Source: Folioceros fuciformis (lineage: Eukaryota; Anthocerotophyta; Anthocerotopsida; Anthocerotales). From it: 64,000 nt of DNA. A model generated the notes under the pieces. The model saw only the letters and a program-made list of their open reading frames with translations, searched no databases and had not been told where the DNA came from. Shown here piece by piece: positions 48,817 through 59,281 of this stretch; the first letter of the stretch is position 1; every line of letters starts with the position of its first letter. The stretch covers positions 225,671 to 289,670 of the forward strand of contig JBNGIO010006237.1 of the NCBI GenBank assembly GCA_049999805.1, given 5' to 3'. The translations under genes and the position numbers were made by a program.

Positions 48817-49067
48817 GAGCCAAAGCTAGGCTTTTGTTCAACCCACTAATTTAGGGTTCTATCAAAGCAAATATAGAAAACATACTCATATTATTCTTAG
48901 GCCCACTAAGGCTTGTCTCTCCTCTTACTTGATGAAAAGAGCCAAAGCTAGGCTTTTGTTCAACCCACTAATTTAGGGTTCTATCAAAACAAATATAGAA
49001 AACATACTCATATTTGCAATACTAACAAGTGAATCATTATATTTGCAATACTAACAAGTGAATCATC
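48817..49067 (+). repeat. ~80-bp direct duplication plus 29-bp tandem duplication
   Basis: The segment GCCAAAGCTAGGCTTTTGTT, continuing through ATTTAGGGTTCTATCAAA to ACATACTCATATT, occurs at 48819 and again at 48941 (122 bp apart) with one difference. It is followed by two tandem copies of a 29-bp unit with TTTGCAATACTAACAAGTGA at about 49011-49067. Confidence 0.9.
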
Positions 49068-50333
49068 AAAAGATGACTTAATATTAAGAAGAAACATCAA
49101 TAATAACTAAGTATCAAGATGTTCAGTTATTTTAGAAAAAATAAGATGGAAAAACTCATCTACCCCTAAAGAGGGAGATAAACTGAGATTGAGATAATAG
49201 GGGCTAACCCCTAAAGCCTAATGACTTCCATAGCACCTAAAATATCATGGTCTAGAAGGAGAAAGGGTTACCTGCCATTAGAGTTGTTGATGTCGACATC
49301 ATGTATATAGCATTAGGCAACACTTATTGTAGGGCCATGAAAACCCTTTGTCAAAAGGACGCTACATTACACAAAAGAGGAAGACCAAGCCCATTTTTCC
49401 CCTGATATGCCTTAAGTTTGCCTTGCACCCTTTCTTCCCCACCACCATTGGGTACGCCTTCCATGGAGGTCGTAGTGGAGGAAGTGTTGGTAAAAGGCAC
49501 GAATGCAATGATGTTGCCACCCTCCACAACTTGTGCCCTTAGTTGATCCATATCGCTGCCATAGGCATGACCTACGTGCCTCAATTCTTGCTTGCCACTA
49601 CAAACATGACGACTATTTGATTGCAGCTCCTCTCAACCCCACCCTACCACTGCAATCCCCACCCCTTCCCAGCATTCAACCCACCTTGGTTGCTATGGTA
49701 ATAACCCTAGCCATCGGGTGCGGTGCCACGGAGCTTTGATGGCCACATGCTAGACTTGTTGTTGTTGCCACACACCCTTCCAGTGCGCACACCTTGCTGT
49801 CGACTTCTAGAAACATAATCCACCATCCACTAAGACATCTTGCACCACCATGCGCCGAGCCTACGTGCCTTCTCCCTTGGAGGACGCGACCGCACTCTAC
49901 TTGCGACACTTGCATCAACCTCCACCACCTTGCACAATGCGAAGACATCAACATAAATGGTGTACCATGGTTGCGAAGATTACTAGATTGCAAAGATTGC
50001 GTCTAGCGCACTACACGATGCGAAGATGGTAGCACTTGCCACGCTAGGTGGATAGTCCACATTTGCTGCCCACCTAGCCACTCAATGACCACCACTCCAT
50101 AATATCGCGATGTGGGAGAAGGCACCCTTGGTGTTGTGAGCTTGGCCAGCTGTTAGGAGTTTTAAAGGGCTTTATGTGGCGGGGAAGAGGTGCTTTGCAC
50201 GTTGATAGTGTTCATTGATGTATGTGGTTGCAACCCTTGCCCATGGAAGACCCGTGGGCCACAAGGTAATACATATTGTAAAACACACCCAGTAGGATTT
50301 GAGATCAATGACACCAAATGGCTTAGTTAGCAA

Positions 50334-51480
50334 TTGCTCGAGATGGAAAGGAGCATATTATGGGCAAAAATTGACGATGGAGGCAAAAGTCACCCTCATA
50401 TAGTGGCACATTGCTATAACCAAGCATGGTGTCCCTTGGGAGGTAGGCATTGTGAAGGCAGCTTTGCCGGACGAAGGATTCAGCAGTCTAAGACGAAAAA
50501 TTGTACATGCATTATGTGTTTTGCAGCAAGAGGCAATGAAACTCCGGGCAAGAGTGTGAATCCACCAAGTGCAATACACGAATAAGATCCCATGCTCATG
50601 TGGCACATGGATTTTGAGTGACAACACTAATGCAAAATCCGCACTTTTTGTTCGGTAACCTATTCAGTGGTAATTGTGTTATATGGATTCAAGGTTTGAC
50701 AAGATGTATATGTTCCATATGTGGGTGCACACAACGATAGATGGGTCCACACACTACATTACTTGGGCCTTGCTTGCCAACAACAAGAGAGTGGAGATAA
50801 TTTACAATGTGTCCCAAACGCATCTAATCAGACTTCACAACTGAGGACAACTTAGTAGCTTTAGGCGGACTTTGATAGGGTGAGACCACGGAATAACGGC
50901 AGCAAATTCATTTGTGGACCATTTGTGCACAGGCATGTGAGAGGGTATTTAGTACCAAAGATGGTAAATGTGGGTTTGCATTGACGTAGTTGAGGCCTTA
51001 GGAAGAGTAGAATGAGGAGGGAAAACCAAGCTAGCATGTGGTAGGTAATAGTGTTCAAGGCACAGGGGTATGTTGTAGAGAATTGAGCACTTCTACAGAT
51101 TTCTAAAAGAGAGATGGGGATTTTTGTATAAGGGCTATATGTTGGATCTCCAAGCAAATAATGAGCTAGATACAACAACCTCTTGGCATGTCCACTCCTT
51201 GCATGTCGTATTCATGCCTAAATTGCGGGAGAAGCTTGACAAATTTGTGTGCGTTTGGAATTTGCATAGGGTCAGGAAATTCGTGTCAATAGACAACGAC
51301 ATATCAGGTCATGTTCCATATCAGGTCATGTTCATAGTAGCCTTCTAGGAAGCAAAACGGTTGGTAGGTTTAGTTGGCCCCCCACCCTATGATGGGGATA
51401 ATGACGAAGATGGTGACATTAGTATTCCGGAACCTGAATTTACCGGGAACATTGCCCTCGAGGAGTTGGCCTCGTACAAT
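50334..51480 (+). mobile_element. dead integrase-core (DDE-type) gene relic
   Basis: Read across frames, the region gives a recognisable order of integrase-core motifs: MDSRFDKMYMFHMWVHTTID followed by GSTHYITWALLANNKRVE, then after several stops RIEHFYRFLKERWGFLY, NNELDTTTSWHVHSLHVVFM, PKLREKLDKFVCVWNLHRVR, and a Pro/Asp-rich tail. This resembles the eukaryotic integrase-core proteins where a conserved FCLHYVFLPRI..-like segment is followed by WNNHPIRTE-like sequence. Multiple in-frame stops (for example near 50842, 50872, 51000-51045) and frameshifts show it is dead. An upstream part at 50334-50580 (GHCEGSF region) may belong to it. Family placement is by recollection of motif order. Confidence 0.55.
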
Positions 51481-53209
51481 GTTCCATTGCTAGCAAGAGT
51501 AAGCTTGCTTTGTGTGTGCGGATGAGGAGAAAAATGTTTCCAAACAGCTCTACTATAAAACGTACTACATAGCTCATTGTGCAAGAGCTTACTATTCAGG
51601 CTTGTAGTACATGGAGGACTATTTGCCTGATGCATATAGGTTGCATCAAGCACTCACATCTATATGCTTGTATTGCAGGCGGAGGAATGTCAGCCTTGAA
51701 GAGCAAGTTTGGACATGGATTGAGGAGGAGTGCAGCTTATGGACTTGATCGGCTGACAACTTAATGCGTGGTTTGTTCTTAGAAGGTTGGTGAGGCTAAA
51801 ATAGAGGCACCGTTAGCTGGGCTCACCAAGAGGGGAGTGACAACTTAAGTCGGGGTGCAATTGTTTGTTCCTAGGAAAGACACAAGTATTGTGCAGTGGA
51901 ATAATAAGGCATTGCAAAGAAATCGAGCATTGCTAGAGGGGCATATTGGAATCATAGTGTGACCTCCCATTCATTGCTTGCGTGTTGATGTGTACCCCTA
52001 AGCTCACTGTGCAAAATGTCGTCTACACATGGCTACAAAGGACGGGGTTGGATACATGTTCTGTCTACCCAAAGGTAGGGCCTCTACAATACGTGGCTTA
52101 GAGTTCCTAACCTCTAGCTTGTTATCATCTACACTGCGAAAGTAACAATGGCCTACTTTGCGCTAAGGTATCATTGAACCATTCACCCCAGGCCTACATG
52201 AGGCACAGCAAGGAACAAGGAAAGTGCATACCTCTCTCGAAGGCCAGAATCTTTGCAAGGCAATAGCGAAGCCGTATTGCATCTGTGTAGCTGCTAGAGC
52301 GTTGTAACGGCCAAGCCTTCTTTAGGTGTGAGGGTTGCAGCCTCACGCTTGAATCCCTCCTTGCCTTTAAGGCCCTGCTCACCCATAATGCACTTCTATT
52401 GAAGCCGATGGCTGGAATTCCGCTTTCTGCATGGGTTGGGCTTCAAAAGCTTGTAACCTGTCGGGTTTGCTCTGCTCGTAACCCAAGGGCAATGGGCGTG
52501 TGGGTGATTGAATGACCATACCAACCACGCGTATCTAGTAGAGGCAACGTAGTGGCAAAAGTGCTAGTGAAGTGCTGTGTTTAAGCTCGTACTCGATAAG
52601 GAGTTTGCTTGAAACATTAATGGCTTTGGTGCATGTGCTAAATGTCTTTGATGCATTGAAAAGTGATATGAAAAGAAAAAAAGTAATGCACAGCCATGCA
52701 CACCCGATCTTCATATCATAGTCCACGTGCAATTTTCTCCCCAACTCCTATACGTCTCCTTTTTGGAGGGAGGTGAGTCTTGCTAGTTCTCTAGAAAGAT
52801 AGCCTATTGGTGGGTATTGTGCTAAAGGAGGCTAGAGACTCTAGTTCTTCTTTAGCATGCCTCTTCTTTTGACAACAGGTGTCCATGGGTCGTCAAAGGG
52901 TGTGGCAGAAGTAGTTTATAAACAATAGCAAGGGTAGGAGAGGTGGTGTCAACAACTCTTAAAGGTAGATCCTATCCCGAAATCCCCTCTACTCCTAGGT
53001 TATAATATAGTTGGTAGCTTTATACATGGCAATGTTGGGGCTAGTCCTTTTCAATCAAGGCAGGGAGCAACGGGAAAGACTTCGCAAGTAGCTAGTCCCT
53101 TTCAATTCCCAAAACATTTACACTAGGTGCAAGTGCTGCCGTCATGAGTCACGAGCTTTACACATGATGGTCTTGAGGCTAGTCCTCTTTAGTCATTTGC
53201 CCATATACC

Positions 53210-53640
53210 TTGCTAAACGGCTTCTCCCTCATTGCAAACCTTTTCTTGACTAAGGGGGACCAGGTTTCTGTAGCGGACGTGGTGGTCACAGATCCCACTC
53301 TGACAACTATTAGCGAGCATGTTATTATCAACCCCTCGGGTTGGGTGGCAGAAGGAAGCGTGACAAAGAAGACTTGCAAGTACAGGCCCATGCAGTAGGG
53401 TCACTTGTTCATCCCCCTTGCTGTTGAAATGCATGGGGCCATGGGTAAGGATTTTTCAAGGTTTTTGAAGACATGCGTAAAGGCCCATCACGTCAACAGG
53501 AGCGGCGTAAGGCTTCTCCTATCCGGCGTGGCTTTTTTTGGCAATGGGTTTCGATTGCACTACAAAAGGCCTTGGCAAATGCGATTTTTCGGACAACATC
53601 AACTGTGGCGGATGCAGCTTCAGCGGCCCCAGTGGTAAGT
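53210..53640 (+). mobile_element. retroelement-type ORF remnant, copy 2
   Basis: Shares order and wording with 25749-25977: LFLTKGDQVSVADVVVTDP, IINPSGWVAEGSVTKK, a stop at 53396-53398, then FIPLAVEMHGAMGKDFSRFL, CVKAHHVNRSGVRLLLSGV. In a shifted frame it continues with WQWVSIALQKALANAIF and a segment ending in AAPV. This tail (VSIALQxALAxAI) is typical of reverse-transcriptase ORF ends repeated in bryophyte and lycophyte genomes. It has at least one stop and one frameshift, so it is a relic. It preserves more of the ORF than copy 1. Confidence 0.62.
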
Positions 53641-54255
53641 ATGCCATACCTCATATTTGAATGTGACATCTTAGGGGCGATAGGGAGTTACAAGCTAGCC
53701 AGACGAGGGGTTTTGGGCCCCCTTTCCTGGCTTTTCCCCATTGCGGGTTGTTCCCTTGCCACATGGTAGTTAGAACTTTCATTTTTTTTCCCATAAAGTC
53801 TTCACGTTCTCTTTAGTCGTTTTGTTGTTGTTTTTTTTTTTTTCCTCTAGTTCCTTGAGGAAGATGGATTTTTCTAGTGTATTTTTCAATAAAGTTTTAT
53901 TCTTCCTACTAATGAGGTAATATTCATTGCAATGCCTTTAAGTTCTCGAAGACTAATCCATTCGAAACATTGGGCACATAAAAAGGAAGAGGGCACCAAG
54001 TGGCGACGTGTGAGCGATGCCACGAGAGAAAAAGAACACCAGCATCCAAAGCAAACATAAGGATGTTGGCCGGGAGCCAAAGAAAAATGCGTGGTAACGA
54101 CGGGAGCAAAAGAACGAGCACAAGCACAAGCCGTGGACAGCGCAGATTGGTAACGTGCGAAATGGAGGACCACGAGAAGGTGAAGTGCAGAAGTGACCAA
54201 GGGCACTCCTGTCCCTGTTAGTGCAGTTCGCAAATACTCGGAAGGTCGGAGAGAA

Positions 54256-55029
54256 ATGGGGCCTGTTTGTCACCTTAGGCCCAGCTGCCGTCTGGGTCAC
54301 GCAGTGCGCACGCTTTGTGGTTCTGGATCGCCTCCTCCGCGCACTGTGCTGCTCTCCTGCCCTCCTCGCTCTGCAGTGTTGGGTTCCAGTTCCGCGCAAG
54401 TCTTCAAGTCCTCATCAGGGTCCGTGACCCTCAGCCTCCAGTTGTCCCCGTCCTCGCCCTCCTCCCGCCGCGCTTCCGTCCGCTGGTGCGCTGCCAGTAT
54501 GGGCGCCCAGGGCTCGTCCTCGGCCGCGCCCACGGAGACCAGCGTGCACGAGTTCGCGGTGAAGGACATCGATGGGAAGGAGGTGAGCCTGTCCCAGTAC
54601 CGCGGCAAGGTGCTCTTGGTGGTGAACGTGGCGTCGCAGTGCGGCTTGACCCAGTCCAACTACAAAGAGCTCACGGAGATCTACACCAAGTACAAGGACC
54701 TGGGGCTTGAGATTCTGGCCTTCCCCTCCAATCAGTTCGGGGGGCAGGAGCCAGGCAGCAACGCGGAAATCAAGGAGTTCGCGTGCAGCAGGTTCAAGGC
54801 GGAGTTCCCCATTTTCGACAAGGTGGATGTGAACGGGCCCGACACCGCGCCGCTCTACAAATTCCTCAAGGCCAGCAAGGGTTCCATTCTGGGCGAGGCC
54901 ATCAAGTGGAACTTCACCAAGTTCTTGGTGGACAGAGATGGGAAGGTGGTGAATCGGTATGCGCCTACCACGTCTCCTAAGAGCATCGAGAAGGATATCA
55001 AGAAGGAGCTCGGGGTGGTGGCTGCATGA
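54256..55029 (+). CDS. GPX: plant-type glutathione peroxidase (thioredoxin-dependent), plastid-targeted form
   Basis: Reduces H2O2 and lipid hydroperoxides; plant enzymes of this family prefer thioredoxin to glutathione. The 257-aa ORF is intronless. Residues 1-80 are Ser/Arg/Pro-rich and fit a plastid transit peptide. The catalytic domain starts [20 protein letters not shown], with peroxidatic Cys in [11 protein letters not shown] (near residue 129, Cys in place of Sec), [12 protein letters not shown] (catalytic Gln), resolving Cys in [14 protein letters not shown], and [13 protein letters not shown] (catalytic Trp and Asn). An in-frame ATG at 54499 would give a shorter form without the transit peptide, so dual localisation is possible. 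Plant GPX genes usually have about five introns; their absence here is unusual. GTG-initiated upstream extension to 54193 is unlikely. Confidence 0.93.
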   Translation: MGPVCHLRPSCRLGHAVRTLCGSGSPPPRTVLLSCPPRSAVLGSSSAQVFKSSSGSVTLSLQLSPSSPSSRRASVRWCAASMGAQGSSSAAPTETSVHEFAVKDIDGKEVSLSQYRGKVLLVVNVASQCGLTQSNYKELTEIYTKYKDLGLEILAFPSNQFGGQEPGSNAEIKEFACSRFKAEFPIFDKVDVNGPDTAPLYKFLKASKGSILGEAIKWNFTKFLVDRDGKVVNRYAPTTSPKSIEKDIKKELGVVAA

Positions 55030-57033
55030 GGCGGGCCCGCGGGCTCCAGCTTCTGCTGGTGAGAGCACTGGATGTGTCTGTCATGTCGGGAAGTGTGCCC
55101 TAGCTACTTGTTGGTTGGTGTCTTTTGACAGCACCAGTTGGCGGGTTTGGTGATGGAAGTGTGGCAAGGGGCCGCGAAGATTGTGGCTGCTCTCGTGTTG
55201 CTACTGACTTGTAGGGGTTGATGTGCTTGTGGTCATCTCGCAGGTCCAGGAGGTTCTCGGGAACCGAGCGAAAATTTCCTAGATGACGTGTATGCGGTTG
55301 AAGCAGCATTCCTAGGCTCCCTGCCGTCCAAGATGTCGGGACACCTCCTCCTTGCGTATCGGTTCGTGTCAAGACAATTGTAGCAGTTTGTATACGCTAC
55401 TTCCCTTTTGTCTGTATATAATACAGAGGCAGCCGCAAGGGTTTGTCTGCATCCACGCCACTTTGGCTGCGTCCTTCTTGAGCTTCCCTTGCTGTGTTCT
55501 TTTGTGTCTCGTGCATCGACCTCGTGCAGTTTTGTATGAAATACTTTGTGGCACGGAAGATCTCGGGAGCCTTTTCCAGCGGTGTCAATTCAGGACAAAT
55601 TCTTGTGTCTAGTAGGCGGGTACGGATGCTGTGATGAAACTTCTGGCGAAAATATCCACTCCTGGGAGCTGCTTGTTGTTACGCAATGCTTGCACTCAGA
55701 GCAGACGACATCCTGAAAGGAATTCAAGACACAGATTGTATCATGTCCTTTGTTTCTCTAGTAGTGATTCCCAGCCAAGTGTACTTCCGGGCTCCTGCTT
55801 CATATTCGACTGCATTGTTTTTCCTGAGGTGCATGTGTCAGCTGTGCAAGTGTCCATGTAATTGACATTGGCGTGGAAGACGAGGTAACTGGTTGCGTCA
55901 TCTGAGAGGTCAGAGTAAGCCCTGCAGGAGAGCTGTAGGAAGTAGATGCAACGATAGCTAGGAGCTGAACTAGTAACCTGCGTCTTCTGGAGTGTGCTTG
56001 CATGAGGTGTGGGGCAGTGGATGAAACGATGAAACTTCGAAGCTGAACTCACCTCGGTTGATAGTTCCCTTGTACAGCCGTAGCGTCCAAAGCTGCGACC
56101 TTGCAGGTGTAGTGTGCAAGCAAAAACTTTGCAATACGCCTGTCAATAGAGGAGTCTGAGCTGCTGGGCATATGCTGTATGGATGTTGAGCTGCTACCTG
56201 GTTGCTCCCTTGATACAACAGCAGCCTGCATGTGAACGCGGCAGCATGAAGCTGTTTGGAACTGTGGGTATGTCTCCAACCGGCGAAGAGTCATTGTCTA
56301 TTGCTGCCGCTTGCGAGAGTGAATACCAGCCAGTCATTCAGCAGGGGAACCCAGGAGTTCGTTTCTGTGAGGATTGAGTCAGTCAGGTTCGTCTTTGGTG
56401 CATGTTCTGAACATGTACGTGGAGGTTCTCCCAATAATATACTCAAATGGAATCCGAGCCAGACGGAGCCTACAGTAGATGCCATGTCGTTCCTCTTTTC
56501 GATCGATCCTCTTTCTTGCCTCGGTGCCGGAACCATCGTAGTTCTTGTTTATCGTGACAAAACTTCGGAAATCGGATAAACATCTGTCAGGAGATGTTAC
56601 GAGGAGGAGGTAGAAACGTCCGGAAACACACGCTGGACGTGTAGATGGTTGACGCGTCAGACTGGAAAGCATCTGGACTCTCGCTGCACAGTTGTCGTGA
56701 CGCAGACATAGGAGGCATCTTGGAGACCCTGCGAGAAGGGCACCGGAAATTTGGGGCTTGAAATGTTGGCAAGTACCAAAAACTGCAGACACGCCGGAGA
56801 CAGTCCTCGCCGCGAGGTTTGCGCCACTCTCTCCTCATTGATCCATTATCCGATGTCATCTGGTCTACAAGTCTGCTGCCTCGGGCCAGAAAGTTAGGGG
56901 AGTAGCACCCGATATCGCTGCAGTGACATTGCAGTGCTCACGAAGGACTGGTAGTGCTTCCTGTTGGAGACTCCAACGATTTTCGCCAAACTTTTCCACA
57001 TCCGCTCAGTACAGTATCACGCAATGGGTTAAG
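55030..57033. other. intergenic region, no supported gene
   Basis: 2.0 kb after the glutathione peroxidase. Open frames are short and resemble nothing known. The first few hundred bases are probably 3' UTR. Confidence 0.55.
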
Positions 57034-58871
57034 ATGACGGCAGCAGGAGGCGCGAGCGTTGGGGTGGAGGAGGAGCTGGTGGACTGGGACCGGCACATGG
57101 ACCACACGAATAACAATGCCCTGGCGGCTGCACGCCGTGCTCACGCCCAAGATTCCGTGACCAAGGCCGAAGAGGGAGGTCATGGCGACTGGAATCGCGC
57201 AAAGGTGCAGCAGCGGCAACCCTGCTGCAACCAGGGGACGTCGCCCGCGCTAGCATCGGACGAGCACCGCAAGTCCGCCTGCTCCCAAAGCGAACTCAAA
57301 CGTGGTGAGCCTGAGGGTTACGGCTGCACTTTTCTGAAGCCGCTGCCCTCTGCATTTCAGTTACTCTTCTGTGCCTGCCTGCGATTCTCATGCTTGCCAG
57401 TAAACTTGACAAAGGACTTGCTTCCAAGTATCAGATTGTGCGCAAGCTCTACCGCAAACCATTCCCGCACATCTGTTCGAGGTTGCCGACCTTCCATGGA
57501 TCCCGAATCAGTCTGAGGCGTCCAAACCGGCTGCGGTGGAAGGGGTTGCGGCGAGCGCAGACCCGCATCGGTGTACTGCGGCGCACCAGCATAGATGCCG
57601 GCTGCTTTCTCAGCACTATGGCTTTTGATCCCCCTGGAAAACATCGGCAGGCTAGTGCTGTGTTTGTGTTTTTGCACTGGCGGTATGCAGCAAGTACATT
57701 GTCAGCAAACTGACTTGCAACCTAGTACCACACCTCAGTCTGACCTGCTGCTTGAATGCAAGCGCGGATGCTCCCAGTCCAGCATAGGGCCATGGCTCCT
57801 GTTAGCTGCCACTTCCCCGCACAGTACGCACCTCCAGAGACAGCCACCGTGATACACGAACAAGACATGATACGCAATCACGGCCTGGTGTTACAGCTTT
57901 GCACCTTGCTTTGGCACACACACCGTTCGAGCACGCCTATGGTCAGCAGCGTGCAAGTGTGCAGACTGCGGAAGCAGGAGAGAAACCAATGGCTGACGGC
58001 CAGTTTTGATTTCGAGCACGCACCAGTTTCGGCCAGTTTTTCAGCTGGCACCTAGGATGAAGAATGCAGCTAGGGATGCTCCGTCGCCACCTGGCACCGA
58101 CGTGCCATCCTACCGTCTCCTCGAAATCCGGTGGTGGTATGGAAATAACTTGGTGTGAACTGTCAGCGCGCAAATCTGGAGCCAGATCCGAGTTCCGGGG
58201 CATCCGAGTGTCGCAGGGGATATTGGACCGCGGAACCAGAAATCACATGACTCATGAGTTGCGCGGGCGATTGGCCGAGTTTGCTGCTTGTCTCCGCACC
58301 TGGCCGGGGAGGAATAACATCAGTCCAGGCGAGTAACACATAACTATAGTCATGATGTAGAGCTTTCCCCTCCAATTCAGCATTAAAGGCTGTGGAGAGG
58401 AGCATGCAGGGAAGAACCGCCGCCGCCTGGAGTGATCCCGGCAAAGGTTGGAGTTGCACGCCTTCCTATTGCCATCCTGCGCGTCCAGAGAGCGAACTCC
58501 GGGCCCGGGACGATTTCGAACAAGGGGCTACAGGCATGACGGACGAGCAGGTGGAGGTGCTGCGTCGCCAGATTGCAGTCTACACCATCCTTTCCCGCGA
58601 CCTGGCTATGGAGTTGTTGCACTTCAAAGGAGCGCGTGAGTGCGGAGTCGGGAACATTGGAACTGCTGAAGAATGGGGATGCCATCGCAGCCGCGAGCAG
58701 TTAAATCGACTCCTTGACGGAGACGACAGGCTCAATTGCTGTGGTAAGAGGAAGGCTCCTCCGTGGAGATCATCGCAAACGCTGCCCGCCAACAGCAAGG
58801 CTAACCGATCGTGCTGGCCCGGTCTTACAACTGCTAGCACAGAAATTCAAGGGGTGACGAGTGATTTGTAA
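57034..58871 (+). CDS. possible WOX13-like N-terminal motif gene without homeodomain
   Basis: A tentative two-exon model joins 57034-57303 (MTAAGGASVGVEEELVDWDR, polar, ending SELKR, donor G|GTGAGC) to 58532-58871. The acceptor CTACAG|GC restores a Gly codon in phase. The second exon opens with MTDEQVEVLRRQIAVYTILS, which strongly resembles the conserved N-terminal motif of WOX13-clade homeobox proteins (MTDEQ-x-E-x-LR-x-QI-x-VY). After about 25 residues the similarity stops; the rest is Cys/Arg/Trp-rich with no recognisable fold, and no homeodomain (WFQNRRA-type sequence) is seen in the following 3 kb on this strand. It could be a truncated paralogue, a pseudogene, or a chance resemblance. 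The 1.2-kb intron would be the longest in the window. Confidence 0.4.
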
Positions 58872-59281
58872 CCTTCGCAGAAAACGCTTGCATGGCTAGA
58901 CAGGATACACACGGTGCTAGGCAGATGGAGTATTTACCAGCAAATGAGGGCAGAGACAGAGCTTGAGAGATTTCGTAGCTTGCAGATTACCGTCTCAGAT
59001 TGCTCTGATAGCTCGCTAGCGAGAATCAGTAAAGTTACACTGGTTTGCTCTTTGACTTCGGTTGCGCACCGGACAACCTCCGGAGGCCTATGTACAAATG
59101 CGGCTGAATGTGCGAGTCATGCTAAGCCTGTAGTAAAGTGACCACGGCAACCATGGAACAGCGCAGAAGCCACGAATAACCGGCGTTACCCTTTGCAGGG
59201 TCGCTTGCTGCTGTGGTTGCTACTATGGTTTCATTTCTGTTCCCTGTATGTACGAAAGAAAAGCCCTATCTACGCGTGTAT
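58872..59281. other. intergenic region, nothing recognised
   Basis: About 400 bp between the WOX13-like frame and the end of the minus-strand orphan ORF. No coding, repeat or RNA signal seen. Confidence 0.5.

Larger units (their letters stand above)
47813..54255. other. AT-rich repeat and transposon-relic island
   Basis: 6.4 kb without a supported intact gene. 48370-48780 is strongly A/T-biased low-complexity sequence. Direct duplications, a dead integrase gene and a retroelement ORF remnant follow (annotated separately). A poly-T run lies at about 53830-53843. The first ~300 bp (47813-48150) are the GC-richer upstream region of the CUE gene, and the last ~300 bp lead into the glutathione peroxidase gene. 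Confidence 0.6.
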
